The notes beneath the pieces are model-generated. The model was not told where the DNA came from. It did not search any database and saw nothing but the letters and a program-made list of their open reading frames with translations. Below are positions 53,964-62,168 of a stretch of DNA of 64,000 nucleotides, piece by piece. Where the stretch lies: NCBI GenBank assembly GCA_965237765.1, contig OZ250157.1:1364001-1428000 (forward strand), written 5' to 3'. Position 1 is the stretch's first letter. Each line of letters opens with the position of its first letter. The DNA is from WTGJ01 sp965237765 (GTDB lineage Bacteria; Chloroflexota; Anaerolineae; Aggregatilineales; Phototrophicaceae). The translations under genes and the position numbers were made by a program.

Positions 53964-55985
53964 ATGATCATGATGCATGGCGGTGGTGGCGGTTGGTGGC
54001 GTTACATGCATGGCGGGCAGAACGAGCGCTCTTCCCTCACCTGGCCGCTCATTCGGCGCGTTTTTGGCTATGCGCGGTCCTACCGCGCGCGCAATGCCCT
54101 CGTCTTCGCCACGATCCTGTTGACCGCCGCCCTCGGCCTGCTGCCGCCCCTGCTGCTGCGGGATTTGATCGACAACGTCCTCAACAACAATTTAGGTGGG
54201 GTGGAGCGCCTGAACCTGCTGGCGCTGGGTCTGGTGGCCGTGCCGGTGGTGAGTGGCGCGCTGCGCGTCTTCCAACGGCGGATCAGCGCGCAGGTCGGCG
54301 AGGGCATCATTTACGATTTGCGCGCCCAGCTTTACGCGCATTTGCAGGGCATGTCGCTGCGTTTCTACACGCATACGCAGGCGGGCGAGCTGATGAGCCG
54401 CTTGAACAACGATGTCGTCGGCGCGCAGCGGGCCATCACGGAGACCTTCATCACCCTCATCACCAACGCCATCACGGTCGTCATGACGCTGGCCATCATG
54501 ATCGCGCTGGAATGGCGATTGACCCTGTTCGGCGTGCTGGTCTTGCCCTGCTTCATCCTATTGGCGCGTTGGGTGGGCGGGCGCTTGCGGACGATCGTCC
54601 GCCAACAGATGGAGAGCAACGCGCGCATGAACGCCCTGATGAACGAGACGCTGAATATCAACGGCCAGTTGCTGGTGAAGCTCTTCGGGCAGGCGCGGCC
54701 GGAAGTGGCGCGCTTCAACGCCCGCAGCGCCGAGGTGCGCGATCTGGGCGTGCGGCGCGCGGCGCTGGGCAGCGCCTTCTTCGTCGTGATCGGCCTGCTG
54801 AGCGCGGTGGGCGTAGCGCTGGTCTATTGGCTGGGTGGGCGGATGGCGCTGGCGGGCATATTCAGCGTGGGCACCATCGTCGCCTTCGGCAGCTACCTCA
54901 CGCAACTGTATGGGCCGCTGCAAGCGCTGACCAACGCGCCGGTCGATTTCGCCACGTCGCTGGTCAGCTTCGAGCGCGTGTTCGAGCTGCTGGATTTGTC
55001 GCAGGAGATCACCGAGGCGCCCAACGCGCGGCCCCTGGCCAGTGCGCGCGGCGAGCTGGTATTCGAGGATGTCAGTTTCGCCTACGCGCCGCGGGAAGGG
55101 GGAGCGGCCGACGAATTGGGCCATTCGCACACGCAACTGCGGGCCGTCGAGCGCGTGGGGAAGATGGAGAACGTGCGCGCGGCGCTCTCAGCTGGCGGGC
55201 CGTTGCCGGCGGCCGCTGTGAGCGCAACGATGGCTGCGAATGGCGATGCGCCGCCCGCGAGCGACACTAAAGGTGTCGCCCATCAAGCGCGCGAGTGGGC
55301 TCTGGAAGACATCTCCTTCGCGCTCGAACCGGGGCAGCTGGCGGCCATCGTCGGCCCCAGCGGCGCCGGCAAGACCACGCTCAGTTACCTCATCCCGCGC
55401 CTGTATGACCCGCAGCAGGGCCGCATCCTGCTCGATGGGCAGGACCTGCGAGGGTTGCAGCTGGGCGCGCTGGCCGCCAACATCGGCATGGTCACGCAGG
55501 AGACGCACCTATTCCACGATAGCGTGCGCACGAACGTGCTCTATGGCCGCCCCGAGGCGAGCGAAACGGAGATGATCGCCGCCGCGCGCGCCGCCAATAT
55601 TCACGAATTCATCGCTGCCTTGCCGGAAGGCTACGAGACGATCGTCGGCGAGCGCGGTTATCGGCTCAGCGGCGGCGAGAAGCAGCGCATCGCCCTCGCG
55701 CGCGTGTTGCTCAAAGACCCGCGCGTGCTCGTGCTGGACGAGGCGACCAGCCACCTGGATAGCCAATCGGAGGCGCTGATCCAGGCGGCGCTGCAGACGC
55801 TGCTGGCTGGGCGCACGAGCCTGGTGATCGCTCACCGCCTCAGCACGATCCTGGCGGCCGATGTCATCCTCGTGCTGGACCGCGGGCGGATCGTCGAGCG
55901 CGGCGACCACGCCGGGTTGCTGGCGCACGGCGGGCTCTACGCGGCGCTCTACGAGACGCAGTTCCGGCAGCAGGCTATCCAATAG
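53964..55985 (+). CDS. ABC exporter half-transporter (membrane domain plus ATPase) with insertion
   Basis: A 673-residue exporter of the MsbA/LmrA type. The N-terminus has a Gly-rich run (MIMMHGGGGGWWRYMHGGQN). Six helices span about 30-320 with the family motif RFYTHTQAGELMSRLNND. The ATPase domain starts FEDVSFAYAP at residue 367, but Walker A (GPSGAGKTT) comes only at 464; usually the gap is about 30 residues. The extra 60-65 residues (about 378-442: ELGHSHTQLRAVERVGKMEN and onward) look disordered. Signature LSGGEKQRIALARVL and Walker B VLVLDEATSHLD are intact. It is the only plus-strand gene in the receptor array. Confidence 0.92.
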   Translation: MIMMHGGGGGWWRYMHGGQNERSSLTWPLIRRVFGYARSYRARNALVFATILLTAALGLLPPLLLRDLIDNVLNNNLGGVERLNLLALGLVAVPVVSGALRVFQRRISAQVGEGIIYDLRAQLYAHLQGMSLRFYTHTQAGELMSRLNNDVVGAQRAITETFITLITNAITVVMTLAIMIALEWRLTLFGVLVLPCFILLARWVGGRLRTIVRQQMESNARMNALMNETLNINGQLLVKLFGQARPEVARFNARSAEVRDLGVRRAALGSAFFVVIGLLSAVGVALVYWLGGRMALAGIFSVGTIVAFGSYLTQLYGPLQALTNAPVDFATSLVSFERVFELLDLSQEITEAPNARPLASARGELVFEDVSFAYAPREGGAADELGHSHTQLRAVERVGKMENVRAALSAGGPLPAAAVSATMAANGDAPPASDTKGVAHQAREWALEDISFALEPGQLAAIVGPSGAGKTTLSYLIPRLYDPQQGRILLDGQDLRGLQLGALAANIGMVTQETHLFHDSVRTNVLYGRPEASETEMIAAARAANIHEFIAALPEGYETIVGERGYRLSGGEKQRIALARVLLKDPRVLVLDEATSHLDSQSEALIQAALQTLLAGRTSLVIAHRLSTILAADVILVLDRGRIVERGDHAGLLAHGGLYAALYETQFRQQAIQ

Positions 55986-56064
55986 CCACGGCAGGTAGCG
56001 TTTAGAATCGCTTTGAGTTGCTGCTGATGGTAGCGATCTGCCGAAGATCGGCTGCCTCAGGGGC

Positions 56065-56200
56065 GACGCTTGAAGACCATTATGGTCTCAATACTCGAAA
56101 AGCCGGGGAATTCTATCGGTACCAATTCCCAGCCCCAGATGACCCAGCACAGTGTCATCCAGAGTGCGATTTGATTGCCGGTCGTGGCAGGTCGTCGGAA
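56065..56200 (+). other. Possible PAN/Apple-domain fragment
   Basis: A plus-strand frame reads HYGLNTRKAGEFYRYQFPAP, then DDPAQCHPEC. This resembles the start of bacterial PAN/Apple domains. It is short, has no start codon, and is followed by non-coding sequence. Uncertain. Confidence 0.25.
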
Positions 56201-56252
56201 CCGCGGCTGCTGGTGATGGATAAAGTAATCGTATGAGCTGGAGGTTATTTCC

Positions 56253-56453
56253 TTATGCCTCGCTCCTCGTTTGTCGAATAACTGAGGAAGATACGGAGCC
56301 TTTCATCGCTGGATATCGCCGAGGGATGAATAAGAATAGGTACTCCCAGCGCTCACCGAATGGTGCCTGAGCTTTTACTCCCGCGGTGCCGATTGGATCG
56401 CGGCCAGCAGAGAAGATGCAGAGGGCGAGGCAAATTAACTTCGTGTACTTCAT
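56253..56453 (-). pseudogene. Signal-peptide stub of a lost secreted protein
   Basis: ATG 56453 follows GAGGAAATC, the same ribosome site as receptor 1. It encodes MKYTKLICLALCIFSAGRDP and then about 45 residues of no recognisable fold. The leader and signal peptide fit a deleted receptor of the array, but the body is gone. The rest of 55986-56526 shows no gene. Confidence 0.4.
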
Positions 56454-56526
56454 GATTTCCTCCATCATCTGAGCATAATTTGCTCTTACTCACAATAGAA
56501 GGTAGCAGGCGCGCGCCTGAGCGTCC

Positions 56527-56829
56527 TTATGGGTTATCGCTGGCGACGCCACCCTCGGCGTTGCACTGGGAATCTTGGATATCGAGTTGGATGGTGAGTT
56601 CGGCCGCGCCGATGGTGAGGGTGGGCCGCTCGGCGTGGGCGATTTCGATGCCGCGCAGGATATCGGTGCCGAGGGCGGCGATGCCCTCGCCAGAGAGGCC
56701 GACGGAAACGCCGATGACCACGGGATCGCCGGGAGCGATGATGACTTCCTGGGCGTGGGCCAGCGAAACGAATGACAGCAGCGCAAGAGCGAACACAAAG
56801 AGGGAAGCACCCGACCGGAGATTCTTCAT
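56527..56829 (-). pseudogene. Liv-type receptor 4, N-terminal quarter only
   Basis: Encodes MKNLRSGASLFVFALALLSF (signal peptide), EVIIAPGDPVVIGVSVGLSG and DIQDSQCNAEGGVASDNP, then stops. This is the first 100 residues of a receptor nearly identical in this part to receptor 3. The break comes right after GGVAS, in the first lobe, so it cannot fold. It lies 4 bases after receptor 5. Confidence 0.88.
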
Positions 56830-56833
56830 GGGA

Positions 56834-58028
56834 TCAGTCTTCGTAGGTCAGCAAAGTGACTAGAGCACCATCTTGGATTTGATACACGCTGGTCGGCGAA
56901 CGCAGGCATTCGCCTGTTTCGTCACAGCGGATGGTGCCGGTGACGCCTGCGTAATCGCTCGTGTTGCGGATTTCGGCTTGGAGGGCGGCGCGGTCGATGC
57001 GCAGGTTGCCGTTTTCTTCCAGCACAGCGATGGCCAGGACAGCATCCAGGAGGAGTTGGTAGGCATCGTAGGCGTTGCTGTAATAAGGAGAATGGGGCGC
57101 ATCGCCGAAGCGCTCTTCGTAGCGGTCCGCCAGGGCCGCTGGCTTCGGATGGCTCTGCCGCACCGCTGATGACATAGATACCATCCGCAGCCGCGCCGGC
57201 GAGATCGAGCAACTGGTCGGCCCAATTGAGCTCGGCACCCAGCAAGGGGATGGTGGACAGGTCGGATTCGGCGAGCGCCGCCAATAATGCGGAGGCGGCT
57301 TCGGGCTCACAGGCACAAAACAGCTGATCCGGCGCAGCCGCTTCGATTTCGGTCACCAGAGTCTCATAGTCGGTCTCGGCCGTAACGGCGATTTCACTGA
57401 CGATTGCGCCACCGAGCGCGGTGACTTCGGCTGTCAACGCTTCGACCTGGCCTTCATAAAAAGTGAGGTTTTCATCGCTCGTGTAGAGCAAGGCGAGACG
57501 GCGCCCACCCAGCTCTTCATAGAGGAAACGCGCGGCTCGCTCAGCCGTGAGCGCATCGGTGCTGACCAGGCGGTGGAAGCTGCGGAAGCCCTGCTGTGTC
57601 AATGTAGGCGCGGTGCAGCTGGGGCTGAGGCTGGTGAAACCGGCCTCATCGAAAAGGGGCGCGGCGGCCAGGCAGGCGCTGGAGCAATTGGGGCCGATGA
57701 TGGCGATGGCGCGGTCCTCCGCCACGAAGGATTCGGCGACGGCGGCTGCCGTCTCTGCATCGCAGGCGGAATCGCCATCCAAGAGCTCGATGATGAATTC
57801 CTGGCCGTCGATGGTGAGCGTGGGGCGGTCTTCACCCGCCAGCAGGACACCGCGCTCGCTCACGTGACCCTCACCGAAGGCGGCGCCCTGGCGGTTGGAG
57901 ATGATGGCCAAGGGGATCGGTTCGCCCGGCGCGATGATGAGTTCTTGCGCGCCGGCGCTGCCCGCTGCCCAGAGGGTGCCAAGCAGCGCCAGGCAGTAGA
58001 GTCTTTTTCTTAGCGCTTGTTCCCACAT
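56834..58028 (-). pseudogene. Liv-type receptor 5, one frameshift
   Basis: From ATG 58028 the frame gives the signal peptide (RLYCLALLGTLWAAGSAGAQ), LIIAPGEPIPLAIISNRQGA, DSACDAETA, GPNCSSACLAAAPLFDEAGF, SPSCTAP and LFCACEPEAASALL (CxC present). After AAEPSEA, near 57140, the frame shifts by one base; the other frame gives PAALADRYEERFGDAPHSPY, NTSDYAGVTGTIRCDETGEC and stops at 56834. Only one base change separates it from an intact 390-residue receptor. Its start lies 2 bases after the stop of receptor 6 (TGATATG), so translation is coupled. Confidence 0.85.
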
Positions 58029-58029
58029 A

Positions 58030-59376
58030 TCAATTCAACTCACAGGCTAATCCGTCATTATCGCGGTCGCGTTTCTTGGTGTAAGCGGGGTGCTCTTCCC
58101 AGAAATTGCCATCATTGTATTTTTCTCTGATTTCGGAACAGTTAAGATAACGTCCGTCTTCATGATAATCCGGGAGATCAGGAGCATTTTCGGGCAGAGT
58201 CACATCCAACAGGAAGTAGTTGCCCTCGCGGATTTGAAGCACGGCCGTCGGCATGGTGAGGCATTCGCCGCTTGCATCGCAGTGGATGGTACCGGTGACG
58301 CCGGCGTAGTCGCTCGTGCTGCGAATTTCGGCGTTGAGGGCGGCGCGGTCTATGTGCAGGGCACGAGCGTCATCCAACGTGCCGACGGCCAGGAGGGCAT
58401 CTAGCAAGAGCTGGTAGGCGTCGTAGGCGGTGGCGAAATAGGGAGAATGCGGCGCGGCGCCGAAGCGTCCTTTATAGCGGGCTGCCAATTCGCGGGTGGC
58501 CGGTAAGGCGTAGGGGTAATCGGAGCTGAAGTAGACGCCATCGGCCAGCGCGCCCAGTTCGGCGACCAGGTAGTTGGCCCAAAAGTGTGATTCGCCGAGG
58601 AAAGGCAGTTGTTGGTGTGGTGCTTCGGGCAGCGAGAGCAGCGCGCGGGCCCATTCGGCATTGCAGGCGCAGTAGATGGCATCGGCCCCGGCCGCGGCGG
58701 TCTCGGAGAGGACGGCTGCCGGTTCCCAGGCGTCACTGAGGGCGAGGTCGAGGACGATTTCACCGCCCAGGGCAGTGAATTCCGCGGCGGCGGCACGGGC
58801 CAACCCGCTGTAATAGGGATCGTCAGCGTGCTGCAGGATGGCCAGCCGCTGAGCGCCGCTTGCTGTGATGAGGTAGCGGATGGAATTGGCGGCGATGCGG
58901 TCGTTGGGATTGGTCAAGCGGTGGAGGCTGGTAAAGCCCTGCTCGGTCAGGCTGGGGCCGCTGCAGGAGGGGCTGAGGCTGGTGAAGCTGGCCGCATCGA
59001 ACAGAGGCGCGGCGGCCCGGCAGGCGCTGGAGCAATTGGGGCCGATGACGGCGACGGCGCGGTCTTCCCGCACCAGATTCGACGCGGCTGAGGTTGCCTC
59101 TTGGTCATTGCAGGCGGAATCGTAGCGGTCGAGTTCGATGGGGAAAAGGGCATCGCCAAAGCGGAGGCTGGGCCGCTCTTCGTGCGCCAGCAGGATACCG
59201 CGCTCGCTGGCGATGCCGAAGTCGGATTCGCCGCCGAGCAGCGCCGTTAGTACACCCACGGTGATCGGTTCGCCTGGCGCGATGACGAGTTCCTGGGCGT
59301 ACGTGCCGGGTGTTGCCACGAGCATGCTGAAGAATGCCAGGGTCAGGAGACCCAGTCTCGTTTTTTGTGTTCGCAT
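58030..59376 (-). CDS. Liv-type receptor 6 with C-terminal Excalibur-like domain
   Basis: A 448-residue fusion. The signal peptide is KTRLGLLTLAFFSMLVATPG. The receptor part (about 28-395) has LVIAPGEPITVGVLTALLGG, DSACNDQEA, GPNCSSACRAAAPLFDAASF and YCACNAEWARALL. The last 45 residues (YLNCSEIREKYNDG, then KKRDRDNDGLACE) match the Excalibur calcium-binding pattern: a first Cys, an acidic DRDNDG loop and a closing Cys-Glu. The domain is typical of extracellular nucleases and surface proteins; finding it on an ABC receptor is unusual. GGAGG precedes the ATG. Confidence 0.92.
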   Translation of the reverse strand: MRTQKTRLGLLTLAFFSMLVATPGTYAQELVIAPGEPITVGVLTALLGGESDFGIASERGILLAHEERPSLRFGDALFPIELDRYDSACNDQEATSAASNLVREDRAVAVIGPNCSSACRAAAPLFDAASFTSLSPSCSGPSLTEQGFTSLHRLTNPNDRIAANSIRYLITASGAQRLAILQHADDPYYSGLARAAAAEFTALGGEIVLDLALSDAWEPAAVLSETAAAGADAIYCACNAEWARALLSLPEAPHQQLPFLGESHFWANYLVAELGALADGVYFSSDYPYALPATRELAARYKGRFGAAPHSPYFATAYDAYQLLLDALLAVGTLDDARALHIDRAALNAEIRSTSDYAGVTGTIHCDASGECLTMPTAVLQIREGNYFLLDVTLPENAPDLPDYHEDGRYLNCSEIREKYNDGNFWEEHPAYTKKRDRDNDGLACELN

Positions 59377-59397
59377 GGGATCCGCCTCCGCCCAGGT

Positions 59398-60648
59398 TTA
59401 TTCCGATTCTTCGGACATCGAATCGTCGGTTTCGGGCAGGATCACATCCAGCAAGACGAAATCGCCGTTCTCCACGCGGTAGACGCCGGTCGGTGCGGTG
59501 AGGCATTCGCCGGTCTCGCTGCAAGCGACGGGCCCGGCGAGGGCATCCGCGTTTTGGTAGGAGCGCAGGAAGGCGGCGATATCGGCGCGATTCAACAGGA
59601 GATTGCCCGCTTCATCCAGGCGGCCGTGCGCTTCGATGGCGGCGTGGAACATCAAAAAGGCGGCCTGGCCGTTGAAGTGGTAGTTCTGCGGCGGGCTTTC
59701 GCCGTAGGTCGACACGTATCGCTCCAGGAAGTCGGCGCGGCGCGTTTCCAGCTCGTCGCTGCCGGTGATGTTCACATGCCCGACGGCGTAGGTGCCCTCC
59801 GCTGCATCGCCGGCCAGCTCGATCACCTCGGGCCCTTTCCAGGCCGCGCCGCCGAAGAAGAGGCTGTCTTCCAAGCCGACGTCGAAGCGCTGCTGGATGA
59901 GGCGCGCCGCTTCGGCCGGGAAACCAGGGAAATAAATCAGTTCGGGATCAGCTTCGGCGATTTCGCTCAGCAGGGCCTGGAAATTGGTATCACCGACGGT
60001 GACGGCGTCGGCGACGACGATTTCGCCGCCCAGCGCTTCGAATAATTCGCTGAAATAGACGACGAGGCCTTCGGCATAGGGGCTACCGTCGTGGATGGTG
60101 GCCACGCGCCGCACGCCGAGGGTATGGTAGATGTAACCGGCGGTGTGTTTTCCTTCCACATCGTCGGGAGAGACGACGCGGTTGAAGCTGGTCGAGCCAC
60201 GGCGCGAGAGCACGGCGGCGGTACAACTGGGGGTGATGAAGGAATACCCGGCGGCGTCGTAGATGTTGGATGCTGGTAGGCAGGCGGAGGAGCACATCGG
60301 GCCGATGACGCCGACGATGGCGGGATCGGAGCTGAAGCGATTGGCCACAGCGACGCCACCTTCGGCGTTGCATTGCGAATCCTGAACGTCCAGGCGGATG
60401 GCGAATTCGACGCCTTCGATGGTGACGGTGGGGTGTTCCTCCAGGCCGAGCTCGACGCCGCGCTGGATATCGATGCCCAGCGGAGCGATGCCCTCGCCGG
60501 AGAGGCCGACGGAGACGCCGATCACGATGTCCTCATCCGGGTTGATGACGAGCGGCGAATCCTGCGCGCGCGCCGGAGAAGCCCAGAACACCAGGACAGC
60601 GGCGAGCAGGGCAAAACGTGCGATATACTGGCGGCTTGTGGTGTACAT
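59398..60648 (-). CDS. Liv-type receptor 7
   Basis: A 416-residue receptor. The signal peptide is YIARFALLAAVLVFWASPAR. The mature start is VINPDEDIVIGVSVGLSGEG. Cysteines: DSQCNAEGG, GPMCSSACLPASNIYDAAGY, SPSCT-like TPSCTAA and ACSETGECL. The CxC position reads YFPGFPAEAARLIQQ, as in receptor 3. The acidic tail is ILPETDDSMSEESE. AAGGAG precedes the ATG. It is the first receptor of the array, 24 bases after the enoyl-CoA hydratase gene, and 21 bases before receptor 6. Confidence 0.94.
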   Translation of the reverse strand: MYTTSRQYIARFALLAAVLVFWASPARAQDSPLVINPDEDIVIGVSVGLSGEGIAPLGIDIQRGVELGLEEHPTVTIEGVEFAIRLDVQDSQCNAEGGVAVANRFSSDPAIVGVIGPMCSSACLPASNIYDAAGYSFITPSCTAAVLSRRGSTSFNRVVSPDDVEGKHTAGYIYHTLGVRRVATIHDGSPYAEGLVVYFSELFEALGGEIVVADAVTVGDTNFQALLSEIAEADPELIYFPGFPAEAARLIQQRFDVGLEDSLFFGGAAWKGPEVIELAGDAAEGTYAVGHVNITGSDELETRRADFLERYVSTYGESPPQNYHFNGQAAFLMFHAAIEAHGRLDEAGNLLLNRADIAAFLRSYQNADALAGPVACSETGECLTAPTGVYRVENGDFVLLDVILPETDDSMSEESE

Positions 60649-60672
60649 GGCAAACTCCTTCTCGTCCGGGCC

Positions 60673-61470
60673 CTATTCACCGCGGAATTGCGGCGGGCGT
60701 TTTTCCAAAAAGGCGCGGATGCCCTCACGGGCATCGGCAGTGGCACTGGTAGCGGCGATGGCCTGCGCCTCGTCTTCCAATTGCGTTTCCAAAGATTGAT
60801 CGAAGGATCGCTGCAGCAGGCGCTTGGCGGCGGCGTAAGCGAGTGTCGGGCCGGCGGCCAGCTGCCGCGCCAGGGCCAGCGCTTTTTCTTGTAGTGTTTC
60901 CGCGGGTAGGATGCGGTTGACGATGCCCCATTCCAGCGCTTCCTGGGCGCTGAGGCGGCGGTTCGTTAAGGTCAGCTCGAGCGCGCGCCGCAGGCCGACC
61001 AGCCGCGGCAGGTAGAAAGTGGAGGAGCCATCGGGGGACAAGCCGGCGGCGGTATAGGCCATGGTGAAGCGCGCCTCTTCGCTGGCGAGGACGAGGTCGG
61101 CGCCCAGGACGAGGGCCATGCCGGCGCCACCGGCGCTGCCCTGGACGGCGGCGATGACCGGGGCCTCCGCACGGGCCAGGCGCGCTATCGTGCTGTGAAA
61201 GAGCGTGGTCAGGCGCAGGATGTGCGGTTTAATTTTCTCGGTGCAGGCGAATTCGGATAGGTCGCCACCGGCGCAAAAGATCTTACCGACCGAATTGAGC
61301 AGGATGACGCGCGTATCCGCCTGTGTCAGGGCATGTAGAGTGGCGTTATAGAGTTCCTGGAACATGGTTTCGTTGAATGCGTTGGCCGCTTCGGGCCGAT
61401 GGAGGGTGATGGTGGCGACTTTCGCCTCGTGCGTATAGAGAAGGGTCTCAAATGTGGGGCGGTCGCTCAT
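60673..61470 (-). CDS. Enoyl-CoA hydratase/isomerase family protein
   Basis: A 265-residue crotonase-fold enzyme. Oxyanion-hole segments are KIFCAGGDLSEFA (about residues 70-82) and AAVQGSAGGAGMALVLGADL (about 108-127). The catalytic-Glu region reads YTAAGLSPDGSSTFYLPRLV. The position of the second catalytic Glu (usually in the SSTF loop) is not Glu, so it may be an isomerase or have another activity. The end AREGIRAFLEKRPPQFRG is typical. Its ATG overlaps the AtcC-like stop (ATGA). Confidence 0.92.
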   Translation of the reverse strand: MSDRPTFETLLYTHEAKVATITLHRPEAANAFNETMFQELYNATLHALTQADTRVILLNSVGKIFCAGGDLSEFACTEKIKPHILRLTTLFHSTIARLARAEAPVIAAVQGSAGGAGMALVLGADLVLASEEARFTMAYTAAGLSPDGSSTFYLPRLVGLRRALELTLTNRRLSAQEALEWGIVNRILPAETLQEKALALARQLAAGPTLAYAAAKRLLQRSFDQSLETQLEDEAQAIAATSATADAREGIRAFLEKRPPQFRGE

Positions 61471-62021
61471 TGGTTTTCCTCATCACGATTGGACGTGGAG
61501 TTTCCTGCGGAAACTCCTGAGTCTTCGCGAAGCGAAGGCCGGGAATAGCGGAAATCGCAGTGAGAGGCGCCTTCCATGATGGTCTGGGTGCGCTGCAGTT
61601 TCACGTCGGGGTTGAAGCCTTCGATGAGGGCGAAATCGCGGTTGCAGGAAAGCAGGGCGCCCAACTCCGGGATGCCGAGGGCGCGGTACATTTCGGCGTA
61701 GCGACAGCGGGTTACGTTGAAGTGAAAGGCGTCTTCGCTGCGTTCGAGTTCCTCGATTTCCAGCGCGCCGTCGCGTTGCCAGGCGGGCAGGGTATTGGCG
61801 AAGGCGGGCAGACCATCGTCGCCCTGTTCGTGGGCCATGGCGGCGCCCTGCTCGTGGGCGATGGCGAAGATGGTCTCGCGCAGGATTTCGCGGACGTGCT
61901 GGGCGTCGAATTCGCTTTCGAGGCGTTGCAGGAAGGCCTGCAGGATGCGCGCTTCCGCTTCACGCCGATTGAGGACGCCGAGGCGCTGGTTGAGGGTGTC
62001 GGGTGTGGGTTGAGTATCCAT
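61467..62021 (-). CDS. L-2-amino-thiazoline-4-carboxylic acid hydrolase (AtcC) family protein
   Basis: A 184-residue protein. The family core is FHFNVTRCRYAEMYRALGIP (about residues 98-117), CNRDFALIEGFNPDVKLQRT and IMEGASHCDFRY. The family was named for hydrolysis of a cyclic cysteine precursor; most members have unknown substrates. After CDFRY the last 25 residues (SRPSLREDSGVSAGNSTSNR and on) come from a stretch with two perfect hairpins and look like an added tail. It overlaps the enoyl-CoA hydratase gene by 4 bases. It is the first gene of the long minus-strand run. Confidence 0.85.
   Translation of the reverse strand: MDTQPTPDTLNQRLGVLNRREAEARILQAFLQRLESEFDAQHVREILRETIFAIAHEQGAAMAHEQGDDGLPAFANTLPAWQRDGALEIEELERSEDAFHFNVTRCRYAEMYRALGIPELGALLSCNRDFALIEGFNPDVKLQRTQTIMEGASHCDFRYSRPSLREDSGVSAGNSTSNRDEENQ
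61497..61537. repeat. Two palindromes in the 3' end of the AtcC-family gene
   Basis: GGAGTTTCC-TGC-GGAAACTCC (61497-61517, 9-base-pair stem) and CTTCGC-GAA-GCGAAG (61523-61537, 6-base-pair stem), 5 bases apart. They encode the unusual C-terminal tail. They may be a small palindromic element inserted in frame. Confidence 0.7.
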
Positions 62022-62101
62022 AATGGGGAAGTATAGCGTGAGTGGTGGGTTTGCGGCTGGGGGGGTATCTAGCGCTATAGGTGTGGTTTGCTACGTGCCT
62101 A

Positions 62102-62131
62102 TTGATTGGGCTTTGAGCAACTTGCTATAGT
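62102..62131 (+). promoter_or_regulatory. Candidate sigma-70 promoter
   Basis: TTGATT (62102-62107) and TATAGT (62126-62131), 18 bases apart, 38 bases before the small gene at 62169. Confidence 0.45.
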
Positions 62132-62168
62132 CATGGTAATTGTGTTAGTCAAGCATAATGAGGTGAAA

